Part shown: positions 6,419 to 13,732 of the stretch, in pieces
Position numbering within the stretch: position 1 is the stretch's first letter
Layout: each line of letters begins with the position of its first letter
NCBI GenBank assembly: GCA_034111875.1
Contig: JAWUWK010000015.1
Location: 1 to 15,777 of the forward strand
Source of the DNA: Rs1 sp034111875
GTDB lineage: Bacteria; Pseudomonadota; Gammaproteobacteria; Pseudomonadales; Balneatricaceae
Length of the DNA stretch: 15,777 bases
Direction: 5' to 3'
Notes under the pieces: generated by a model
Database searches by the model: none
What the model was told of the DNA's origin: nothing
The model's input: the letters and a program-made list of their open reading frames with translations, nothing else
Program-made: the position numbers and the translations under genes

Positions 6419-8625
6419 ACGATGAAGGATTACAAATATTCTCTGATGAAGCGGAAGATTTATTACTGGTTGCTGAGAAAGCCTTACTTAACTTAGATGA
6501 TTTAAGTAATAAAACGGAAACAGAAGAAGGGGTTAATGACCTATTTCGTACCTTTCATACTATTAAGGGTGCCGCCGGTCTCTTTGGGTTAAACAGTGTT
6601 GTTGAATTTACTCATGTTGTTGAAAGCGTATTAGGTGATATTAGAGATGGCACACTGCTTCTTGATAAAGATCTGGTCTCGCTATTCTTATTAAGTCGAG
6701 ATCATTTGGAAGGTTTAGTTGAAAGTGCTCTCAATGGCGTAGTTGGCATCAGTGGTGCAATAAAAACAACTGATGATGCACTTATAATGCGATTAAATTG
6801 TTATTTAGCCGATGAATCTGAGGTGACGAATCTAACGGCTGGGGTCACAAACGCAACTGATCAGCAAAACAACGATGGGGTGGCCAACAATAATTGGCAT
6901 ATTTCATTGCGCTATAGCGTTAATGTCTTAAGAAATGGCATGGACCCCGCATCATTTATCTCTTACCTGAATAAAATAGGTGAGCTTAAAAGTGTCGTTG
7001 TCATCGAGGATGCAATCCCACTGTGGTCTGCGTTTGACGCAGAAAACTGTTACTTAGGTTTCGAAATAGCTTTATTCGCACCCAACAGCAACAAAGCCGA
7101 AATAGAGGAAGTATTTGAATTTGTGCAAGATGATTGCAAAATTCGAATTCTGCCTCCTAATAGCCAAATTGATGCCTATATACAATTGATTGAGCAGCTG
7201 CCCGAACAAGACTTACGTATTGGCGATATTTTGCTCGCGTGTGGTGCATTAACGCCGTTGGAAAAAGAGGGTGTTTTAAACATTCAAGATGTGATGACTG
7301 ATGACGTCACTGTTGGCGGTGAAGATACGCCAATATCTCACTTGGGCGAAATTGCCGTTAACCAAAAAGTGGTGGATCAAACTGTGGTTGATGCTGCCCT
7401 CAAAAAGCAAAATTCAAGCAAACTTAATCGTAATACTGAACAACAAACAATTAGAGTTAACGCAGGTAAACTCGAAAATTTAGTGAACTTAGTGGGCGAG
7501 TTGGTTATTGGCTCCGCGAATGCAGAAATAAGTGCTATACGACTTGCTGATCCTAAGATGAATGAGGCAATGGAAAACTTATTACGCTTGGTTGAGGAAG
7601 TACGCGATACGGCATTGGGATTACGTATGATGCCCATTGGTGAAACTTTTTCACGTTTCAATCGGGTTGTGCGTGAAGTCAGTCGTGACCTTGGCAAAGA
7701 GATTGAGTTGTGTATTACCGGTGAAGATACCGAATTAGATAAAACCCTGATAGAAAAAATTGGCGACCCCTTAATGCATTTAGTTAGGAATGCCATTGAC
7801 CATGGTATTGAATTGCCTAATGAGCGAATAGCTTCGGGTAAACCTGCTAAGGGAATCGTAAATTTAGATGCTTTTCATGAATCGGGAAGTATTGTTATCC
7901 GAATAAAAGATGATGGACGGGGTCTGCAAAAAGAGAAGTTACTCAAAAAAGCGCTGCAAAATGGTTTAATTCAAGAAGGCCAGCATTTAACCGATCAGGA
8001 AATATATCAGCTTATTTTTACTGCTGGTTTTTCTACCGCAGACCAAGTTAGTAATCTGTCAGGTCGTGGCGTCGGAATGGATGTGGTCCGCACCAATATT
8101 GAATTACTGCGCGGGACGATTGAAATAACCAGTGAAGAGGGGCAAGGCAGCAGTATAACAATTCGGTTACCCCTAACTCTGGCAATAATCGATGGTTTTC
8201 AGATACGTGTAGGCGATGGGAGATATATTGTGCCATTGGACATCATAGAGGAATGTCTAGAATTAGATAAATCTTTAGGGGCTGAAAGCAAAGGTGCAAA
8301 TTATTTGAATTTGCGCGGCGAAATTCTCCCCTTTATGTATTTAAGTGAATTATTTGGTGAAGAAAAAAATGTATCTGAAGGACATAGGGACGATATTATT
8401 GTCGTCAAATGTGGTGGTAAGAAAGCGGGTTTTGTTGTTGATGAACTATTAGGCGAACATCAAACGGTTATAAAGCCGCTGGGTGAAATATTTAAAAATC
8501 TAAAAGGCATAAGTGGTGCGACCATTTTAGGTAGCGGTGAAGTTGCAATGGTAATAGACACTCCGGCAATGATCAATCTAGTGATTAACGCTGGAAATGA
8601 TCAATCTGTAACTTCTAAGCTGTGA
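6415..8625 (+). CDS. cheA: Chemotaxis histidine kinase CheA with a duplicated MshEN-like motif
   Basis: A complete 736-aa CheA. The Hpt domain (about 1-110) has His48 in TFHTIKGAAGLFG. A linker and a domain starting with WHISLRY (about 161-248) occupy the P2 position. Residues 268-332 hold two 24-residue motifs (268-291 and 309-332) discussed in the findings. The dimerisation domain is about 345-405. The ATPase domain carries the N box (HLVRNAIDHG, 455-464), G1 (DDGRGL, 499-504), the F box (IFTAGFST, 534-541) and G2 (SGRGVGMDVV, 549-558). The CheW-like P5 domain fills about 593-730. It autophosphorylates at His48 and passes phosphate to CheY and CheB. It is coupled to the STAS gene by a 4-bp overlap. 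Nothing is truncated. Confidence 0.96.
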   Translation: MNDEGLQIFSDEAEDLLLVAEKALLNLDDLSNKTETEEGVNDLFRTFHTIKGAAGLFGLNSVVEFTHVVESVLGDIRDGTLLLDKDLVSLFLLSRDHLEGLVESALNGVVGISGAIKTTDDALIMRLNCYLADESEVTNLTAGVTNATDQQNNDGVANNNWHISLRYSVNVLRNGMDPASFISYLNKIGELKSVVVIEDAIPLWSAFDAENCYLGFEIALFAPNSNKAEIEEVFEFVQDDCKIRILPPNSQIDAYIQLIEQLPEQDLRIGDILLACGALTPLEKEGVLNIQDVMTDDVTVGGEDTPISHLGEIAVNQKVVDQTVVDAALKKQNSSKLNRNTEQQTIRVNAGKLENLVNLVGELVIGSANAEISAIRLADPKMNEAMENLLRLVEEVRDTALGLRMMPIGETFSRFNRVVREVSRDLGKEIELCITGEDTELDKTLIEKIGDPLMHLVRNAIDHGIELPNERIASGKPAKGIVNLDAFHESGSIVIRIKDDGRGLQKEKLLKKALQNGLIQEGQHLTDQEIYQLIFTAGFSTADQVSNLSGRGVGMDVVRTNIELLRGTIEITSEEGQGSSITIRLPLTLAIIDGFQIRVGDGRYIVPLDIIEECLELDKSLGAESKGANYLNLRGEILPFMYLSELFGEEKNVSEGHRDDIIVVKCGGKKAGFVVDELLGEHQTVIKPLGEIFKNLKGISGATILGSGEVAMVIDTPAMINLVINAGNDQSVTSKL

Positions 8626-8655
8626 CTTAAATGAAAAAAATAGGCGGATAAATAG

Positions 8656-9183
8656 ATGCAAGAACAAATACAGAGCATCGAAGTGACTGAAGGTTTATCA
8701 GCGACTGAAGGTTTATCAAAGACGGAACAGTATTTAACGTTCCAAATGATTGATAAATCATATGGTCTTGAAATTCTTAATATAAAGGAAATTATTGAAT
8801 ATTCAGAGGTAACAGAGGTACCAATGACCCCGGATTTTATTTTAGGGGTCATCAATCTCCGAGGCAGAGTTGTTCCAGTGATCGATTTGGGACTTCTTTT
8901 TGCAGGAAAATCGGTAGTACTGACAAGGCGGACCAGTATTATTATTCTTGAAGTGAAAAACAGTGATTTGCAATTAGAGATCGGCATCGCCGTAGATGTA
9001 GTGAACGAGGTGATAGACATTAATAGTAATGATATAGAACCTAGCCCCTCTTTAGGCGATAAAATAAACACTGCATTTATCAGTGGAATGGCAAAACTTA
9101 ATGACGAATTTTTAATTTTACTGAATGTTGAAAATGTAATGTCGGTAGATGAATTTACCATCATTAGTTCTATTCAATCTTAG
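8656..9183 (+). CDS. cheW: CheW coupling protein (first copy)
   Basis: A 175-aa CheW-like protein, single domain, with the conserved core QYLTFQMIDKSYGLEI, VPMTPDFILGVINLRGRVVPVIDL and the C-terminal FISGMAKLNDEFLILLNVENV. The NLRG segment is the surface known to contact receptors. It bridges CheA and MCPs. Compared with the second CheW in the window it has extra N-terminal residues that include a duplicated TEGLSA/TEGLSK unit. A good ribosome binding site (AGGCGG) precedes ATG 8656. It begins 30 bp after cheA and is followed by a 268-bp gap without a gene before the second MCP. Confidence 0.95.
   Translation: MQEQIQSIEVTEGLSATEGLSKTEQYLTFQMIDKSYGLEILNIKEIIEYSEVTEVPMTPDFILGVINLRGRVVPVIDLGLLFAGKSVVLTRRTSIIILEVKNSDLQLEIGIAVDVVNEVIDINSNDIEPSPSLGDKINTAFISGMAKLNDEFLILLNVENVMSVDEFTIISSIQS
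8685..8718 (+). repeat. 18-bp in-frame tandem duplication in cheW
   Basis: GACTGAAGGTTTATCA occurs at 8685-8700 and 8703-8718, a period of 18 bp or six codons. It encodes TEGLSA then TEGLSK upstream of the CheW fold. It looks like a recent slippage or duplication event. It lies in the variable N-terminal tail and so is probably tolerated. Confidence 0.85.
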
Positions 9184-9451
9184 ATCAATGATAAAGCTAA
9201 TATACGAATATGTTAAAAGTAAATAGCAGCAAACGTCTTTAATTGTGTTGAACATTATTTCTTTAATGAATCACGTTTTAACCGAAGAGTTGCTCTATTC
9301 TTTCCGTTGAATCAACAATAATTAAACTATTAGGATGTAAGTTATCAATATACAACCACGTTTACCCGTGAAAATATCAAATTTGTGTTTAGCTTTTACT
9401 GCTAAGCAATCCTCAAAAACTTATTCTAAAAAAATTAAGGGAGCTTAGGCC

Positions 9452-11398
9452 ATGTTGAAAAATTTAAATTTAAAAACCTTGCTAATAGCAGGTTTTGGGT
9501 TGGTAATAATATTACTATTAGTAGTATCTACGAGTGCTTTAGTAGGCATAGGTGGCTCAGGAACTGGTTTTACCGAGTATCGTGGATTAGCTAATGACTC
9601 TAACTTAGCAAGAAACCTGCAAACTAATATGATTGGAACACGCATGCAGGTGAAAGATTTTATTATTAGTAAAAGTGATAAAGATATCCGTCAATTCCAA
9701 GAATACGGAGATTTGACAACGGGATTGATTGATAAAGCAAAAATAGCTTTGACGGATCCAAAGAGAGCTCAACTAATCACATCGATTGAAACAGAGCTTG
9801 ATGCTTACAAAAAAGATTTTAGTGACATTGTGAAGTTGAACGAGGAAAGTGAAGACGAGGTTCAAAATCGATTATTTATTAAGGCCGTCAAAACACGGGA
9901 AATAATGGGTTCTATTATTAAAAGGTCCTACAGAGATTCAGAACTCAGGTCGACATTCCTTTCTAATGAAGCTCAAAAGCGGCTCCTACTCGGCCGGCTA
10001 TATGTTATCAAGTATCTACAAAGTAACCACGAAAAAGATTATAATCGGGCCTTATTAGAGTTATCAACCAACCTACCTAAAGATGTAATTGCGTTGGAAT
10101 CTGCCCTTATAAATCAAAAAAGTAGCGAAGAATTAAGAAGTTTCAGCACAGAACTGGATCATTATGTTAATTCATTTAAAGCTGCTCATGGGTTAATAGA
10201 AGAAAGTAACGAAATTATTTTCGGTATGTTAGATGAACGTGGCCCGCTGATTGCTAAAAACACCAAATCAGTTAAAGAATCTCTTAAAGACAGCCAGGCA
10301 TCTCTTGGTATAAACGTTCAAGATAATAATCAAACTACGGAAAACATTGTAACTTGGGTTTCATTAATTGCTGTGCTTTTAGGCATCATGACCGTCATTA
10401 TTATAATTCGAGATGTTTTACACAAAGTAGGTGGAGAACCTAATATCGTATCCGAGATTGCAAGAAATATTGCAATGGGCAGACTAGATATCCAACTTGA
10501 TATGGATGAAAGTAAAACCACTGGTATTTTGGCTCAAATAATTACAATGCGTAATAAATTAACCGAAGTTGTTGAGCAAATATTATCTAATTCAGAACAG
10601 ATATCATCCGCCGCTACTCAGGTAAGTAATACCGCAGCATCTCTAAGTGGAGCTGCTAGTGAGCAAGCCTCAAGTGTTGAGGAAACGAGTTCCTCAATAG
10701 AGCAAATGGGCGCATCTATTGCTCAAAATAATGAAAATGCACAAAACACAGATACTATTGCCACTGTTTCAGCAGATGCCGCAAAACAAGGTGGTTCAGC
10801 GGTTAGCGACACTGTCGTAGCGATGAAGCAAATAGCCAATAAGATTTCCATCATAGAAGATATAGCCTATCAAACCAATATGTTGGCGCTAAATGCTGCC
10901 ATAGAAGGCGCTCGAGCTGGTGAGCATGGTAAAGGATTTGCTGTAGTAGCCGCTGAAGTAAGAAAGTTGGCTGAGCGCAGTCAGATAGCCGCTTCTGAAA
11001 TTAGTAGTCTAACCACAGATAGTGTGGCAATTGCCGAAACTGCTGGTACATTACTTGAAAAAATGGTTCCTGATATTATTCAAACAGCAGGGTTAGTGCA
11101 AGAAATAAGTGCTTCATCAGAAGAGCAATCTGCGGGTGTATCTCAAATTAGTAAAGCAATGCAGCAGCTAGACGTAGTGACACAGCAAAATGCGTCAGGC
11201 TCGGAGCAACTAGCCGCAACAGCTGATGAAATGCAGGCTCAGTCTAAAAACTTGACTAGTGCTGTTTCATTTTTTCGTATCAAAGGGTCTGATTCGTCTA
11301 CCCCCGGAAAAAATAGGCATTCATCCGACAAAAACTCCTCATTAGATCAAGGGGCTGAGAATACAGCAGTTGATAAATCAAAATTTGAACGTTTTTAA
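9452..11398 (+). CDS. Methyl-accepting chemotaxis protein with large helical periplasmic domain and a CheR-tether-like tail
   Basis: The 648-aa receptor has TM1 at about 11-33, a periplasmic helical domain at 34-298, TM2 at about 299-319, a HAMP at about 320-375 beginning with an HKVGGEP motif, and a signalling hairpin at about 400-590. The tip carries YQTNMLALNAAIEGARAG and GKGFAVVAAEVRKLAERS (473-510). The periplasmic part has the size of a helical bimodular sensor domain (about 260 aa), but I cannot name the ligand. Residues 610-643 are a charged, flexible linker ending in KFERF, similar to the NWETF tail that binds CheR. A strong AAGGGAG precedes ATG 9452. A 268-bp gap separates it from the first cheW, so it may have its own promoter. 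It is followed 20 bp later by the second cheW. Confidence 0.95.
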   Translation: MLKNLNLKTLLIAGFGLVIILLLVVSTSALVGIGGSGTGFTEYRGLANDSNLARNLQTNMIGTRMQVKDFIISKSDKDIRQFQEYGDLTTGLIDKAKIALTDPKRAQLITSIETELDAYKKDFSDIVKLNEESEDEVQNRLFIKAVKTREIMGSIIKRSYRDSELRSTFLSNEAQKRLLLGRLYVIKYLQSNHEKDYNRALLELSTNLPKDVIALESALINQKSSEELRSFSTELDHYVNSFKAAHGLIEESNEIIFGMLDERGPLIAKNTKSVKESLKDSQASLGINVQDNNQTTENIVTWVSLIAVLLGIMTVIIIIRDVLHKVGGEPNIVSEIARNIAMGRLDIQLDMDESKTTGILAQIITMRNKLTEVVEQILSNSEQISSAATQVSNTAASLSGAASEQASSVEETSSSIEQMGASIAQNNENAQNTDTIATVSADAAKQGGSAVSDTVVAMKQIANKISIIEDIAYQTNMLALNAAIEGARAGEHGKGFAVVAAEVRKLAERSQIAASEISSLTTDSVAIAETAGTLLEKMVPDIIQTAGLVQEISASSEEQSAGVSQISKAMQQLDVVTQQNASGSEQLAATADEMQAQSKNLTSAVSFFRIKGSDSSTPGKNRHSSDKNSSLDQGAENTAVDKSKFERF

Positions 11399-11418
11399 CA
11401 GAGGCTTGTGGTTAAGTT

Positions 11419-11919
11419 ATGGAAAAAAATATATCTCAGCCAAAACCTTCGGAATCCGTTGCTGGCAGTAATAGCCGACAATTTCTAACGTTTGTGTTAA
11501 ACAATGATATTTATGGGATCGACATTCTTTCAATAAAAGAAATAACCGATTTTAGCAATATTACTAGAGTACCAATGGTTCCGGGGTTTATTGCCGGAAT
11601 GGTTAATCTTCGTGGTAATGTTGTACCAGTGATTGATTTGGCGAAGCGTTTCTTGGAAGAACCATCCGAGCGTACTAAGCGAAGTAGTATTGTTATCGTT
11701 GATTTAAAAGCTAATGACCAAAGTATGGTCATTGGAATTATCGTTGATGAAGTCAGTGAGGTTATTGATGTTTCTTTATTAGAAATTGTGCCAGCCCCTG
11801 AATTTGGTACTAAGATCCGTACTGACTTTATTCATGGAATGGGAAAAGTAGACCAACGGCTATTGATTTTACTGAATATTGAAAACATTCTAGCGATAGA
11901 TGAGCTTTCTTCTTTTTAG
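11419..11919 (+). CDS. cheW: CheW coupling protein (second copy)
   Basis: A 166-aa single CheW domain. Core segments are FLTFVLNNDIYGIDILSIKEI, VPMVPGFIAGMVNLRGNVVPVIDL and DFIHGMGKVDQRLLILLNIENIL. It is clearly a paralogue of the first cheW but has diverged, so each may serve a different receptor or have a different affinity. It lies 20 bp after the second MCP gene. The ribosome binding site is poor, which suggests coupling to that gene. A strong terminator-like hairpin follows its stop, marking the end of this transcription unit. Confidence 0.95.
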   Translation: MEKNISQPKPSESVAGSNSRQFLTFVLNNDIYGIDILSIKEITDFSNITRVPMVPGFIAGMVNLRGNVVPVIDLAKRFLEEPSERTKRSSIVIVDLKANDQSMVIGIIVDEVSEVIDVSLLEIVPAPEFGTKIRTDFIHGMGKVDQRLLILLNIENILAIDELSSF

Positions 11920-11943
11920 GGTTTGAGTCGATTGATTTATGCC

Positions 11944-11975
11944 ACAGGACACTTAGATAAAAATAAGTGTCCTGT
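11944..11975. terminator. 12-bp perfect stem, likely terminator after the second cheW
   Basis: ACAGGACACTTA (11944-11955) and TAAGTGTCCTGT (11964-11975) pair perfectly around an 8-nt loop, 25 bp after the cheW stop, followed by TTTAAATATT. The T run is short, so it may be an imperfect Rho-independent terminator or a 3'-end stabilising hairpin. It separates cheW from cheR. Confidence 0.6.
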
Positions 11976-12315
11976 TTAAATATTAACTTTCACCAAGCGT
12001 TATAAGCCATTTTTTTTGTATAAAGCTTATTTAAGAATACGATAAAATAAATTGCTTTGAAATGTAAAAATAGGGAGTTTAAACTCAATTATTTTAGTTC
12101 TAAATTTTTTATACCAGGCGATAGTATTTTCTCTTCAGATAACGAAACGGCTGAATAAAGCCGTATTTAACTGATTATTAAACAATTCGTTATCATGGAT
12201 TTGACTCTTAAAATTAGTCAAATTTACACCATCTTAATTAAATCAAAAGTGTAATATTGATTGCAGTTTTATATTTCAATGTAACACTTATATAAAAAGT
12301 TTTTAGGTCCTACTA
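11976..12315. other. Gene-less stretch between the second cheW and cheR, with nested hairpins
   Basis: No open reading frame of note. It contains GATAACGAA (12138-12146) paired with TTCGTTATC (12186-12194), enclosing a smaller stem ACGGCT (12147-12152) and AGCCGT (12159-12164). ATTTGACT (12199-12206) and AGTCAAAT (12216-12223) form a further 8-bp repeat with a 9-base gap. An AT-rich tract follows with no clear sigma70 pair. These could be the regulatory leader of cheR or a small RNA. Function is unknown. Confidence 0.45.
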
Positions 12316-13137
12316 ATGATTAATATGTTGCACGAAAATATATCAGATGCTGAATTCATTCGATTTAGAGATTTTATCTATGATCAAGCAGGAATAAGGC
12401 TAAGCGATGATAAAAAAGTTTTTGTCACTTCTCGTTTGAATAAACGATTACGGCATTATTCTATTACTAGCTTTGGCACTTACTTTGATTTAATGAATGA
12501 GTCAGGCCGTGAAAAAGAACAACAAATTGTCATTGATCTTTTAACCACTAATGAAACTACTTTTTTTAGGGAACCAAAACATTTCGATTTTTTGGAAAAT
12601 GAAATAATTCCCAATATAAACAGAAATAAAATGTTCAGGGTTTGGAGTGCAGCTTCATCAACAGGTAAAGAAGCCTATAGTTTAGCGATGATGTTAGATG
12701 ATAAATTAAATAATAATCTATGGGAAATTTTGGGATCTGATATTAACCACACTGTTCTTCAAGAAGCCATGCTTGGCCTTTATCTACAGGATAGAATTGA
12801 TGGTATACCTAAAGATTATTTGAAAAAATATTGTTTCAAAGGTAAAGATGAATTTGAAGGTAAACTACTCATAGATCAAAGCTTAATCGATAGAGTTAAA
12901 TTCATCTATGTTAATTTAACTTCAGCGTTACCTTTAAATGAGTTAGGGACTTTCCAACTCATATTACTGCGTAATGTATTGATATATTTTGATACAGAGA
13001 CTAAAAGCAAAATTATAAAACAAGTTGCACTTAGACTCGAATCTGGAGGTTTCTTATTTATTGGTCATGCCGAGGCGATAAAAGGATTCACCCATGGTTT
13101 AATTCGAATATCGCCATCTATTTACAAAAAGCCGTAA
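12316..13137 (+). CDS. cheR: CheR chemotaxis receptor methyltransferase
   Basis: A complete 273-aa CheR. The N-terminal helical part runs to about residue 75. NETTFFRE (79-86) is the conserved active-site segment, RVWSAASSTGKEAYSLAM (108-125) is the AdoMet-binding loop, and LLRNVLIYFD (217-226) is the conserved fourth-strand motif. The AdoMet loop reads GKE where many CheRs have GEE or GQE. The beta-subdomain segment 171-190 (KYCFKGKDEFEGKLLI) aligns without gaps to E. coli CheR (RYFMRGTGPHEGLVRV), the form that binds a receptor C-terminal pentapeptide. It adds methyl groups to MCP glutamates. ATG 12316 is preceded by AGG; M4 is an alternative start. It is isolated from cheW by 396 bp and from cheB by 595 bp. 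Confidence 0.95.
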   Translation: MINMLHENISDAEFIRFRDFIYDQAGIRLSDDKKVFVTSRLNKRLRHYSITSFGTYFDLMNESGREKEQQIVIDLLTTNETTFFREPKHFDFLENEIIPNINRNKMFRVWSAASSTGKEAYSLAMMLDDKLNNNLWEILGSDINHTVLQEAMLGLYLQDRIDGIPKDYLKKYCFKGKDEFEGKLLIDQSLIDRVKFIYVNLTSALPLNELGTFQLILLRNVLIYFDTETKSKIIKQVALRLESGGFLFIGHAEAIKGFTHGLIRISPSIYKKP

Positions 13138-13732
13138 TCACAGGTTAAGTTAGCCAAAAAATATTTTGTCTAGCTTTTAACCGGGTTTGAAACTTTTCTA
13201 ACTGGATAAATGTTCAAGGATTGTGCGAGGTTTACGAAAAAAATGAACTGGGTCGTCATAGACAATATGACCTAATCTATCAATAGCCTAAGTCAACAGA
13301 AAATAATATGAGCCCTATAAAATAGACTCGTGTTTTGCCAGTATCTGTCCAATAGCCATTTGATTCTTAATGCCTCAAAGCAACAGCAACATAGCGCTAC
13401 AAAAAATTCAGCTGCGCTAGAGTTTCGCCGTCTAAACAACTCGAGTAAATGGATGTGAATTTATCGAGTCTCTCGAGTTTGACATTATCAGTTCACTAAT
13501 GCTGGTTTCAAAGACAATAAATTATTTAACTGACGGGCGTATATTATTTACCACAGAGATTAATAAAAAAGTGCCAATCAGAAGTAAATTAAATGACATT
13601 ATATTTTCTTAATAAAAAAATAATGTCATAGTTAATACTAATCAACGGTTAAAATTTTTAATCACTTCGCTAACAGAATATAAAAGTCTTTAGCTTAATA
13701 ACTATTTATGATATTTGGATAAGGAAGTGTAA
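13138..13732. other. 595-bp gap at the usual position of cheD
   Basis: No cheD is readable on either strand: I find no LGSCV-type motif and no long frame. Short open stretches exist. One is a 29-codon minus-strand frame at 13198-13287 with protein-like content (DDPVHFFRKPRTILEHL), of a family I do not recognise. Inverted repeats are AACTCGAG (13438-13445) with CTCGAGTT (13472-13479), and ATGACATTAT (13593-13602) with ATAATGTCAT (13620-13629). The gap length is close to a typical cheD gene, but no homology is visible to call a relic. Confidence 0.5.
13593..13629. repeat. Perfect 10-bp inverted repeat upstream of cheB
   Basis: ATGACATTAT (13593-13602) and ATAATGTCAT (13620-13629) are exact reverse complements with a 17-nt AT-rich loop, about 105 bp before cheB. 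It may be a hairpin or regulator site. No T tract follows on the + strand, so it is not a typical terminator for cheR. Confidence 0.5.

Noticed and set aside
8601..9164. Long minus-strand open frame antisense to the first cheW
   Set aside because: It mirrors the strongly supported CheW gene, and its translation is Ser/Ile-rich as expected for an antisense shadow.
13138..13732. A decayed cheD gene
   Set aside because: None of the three forward frames shows CheD motifs such as LGSCV or GG-N, so only the gap size supports the idea.
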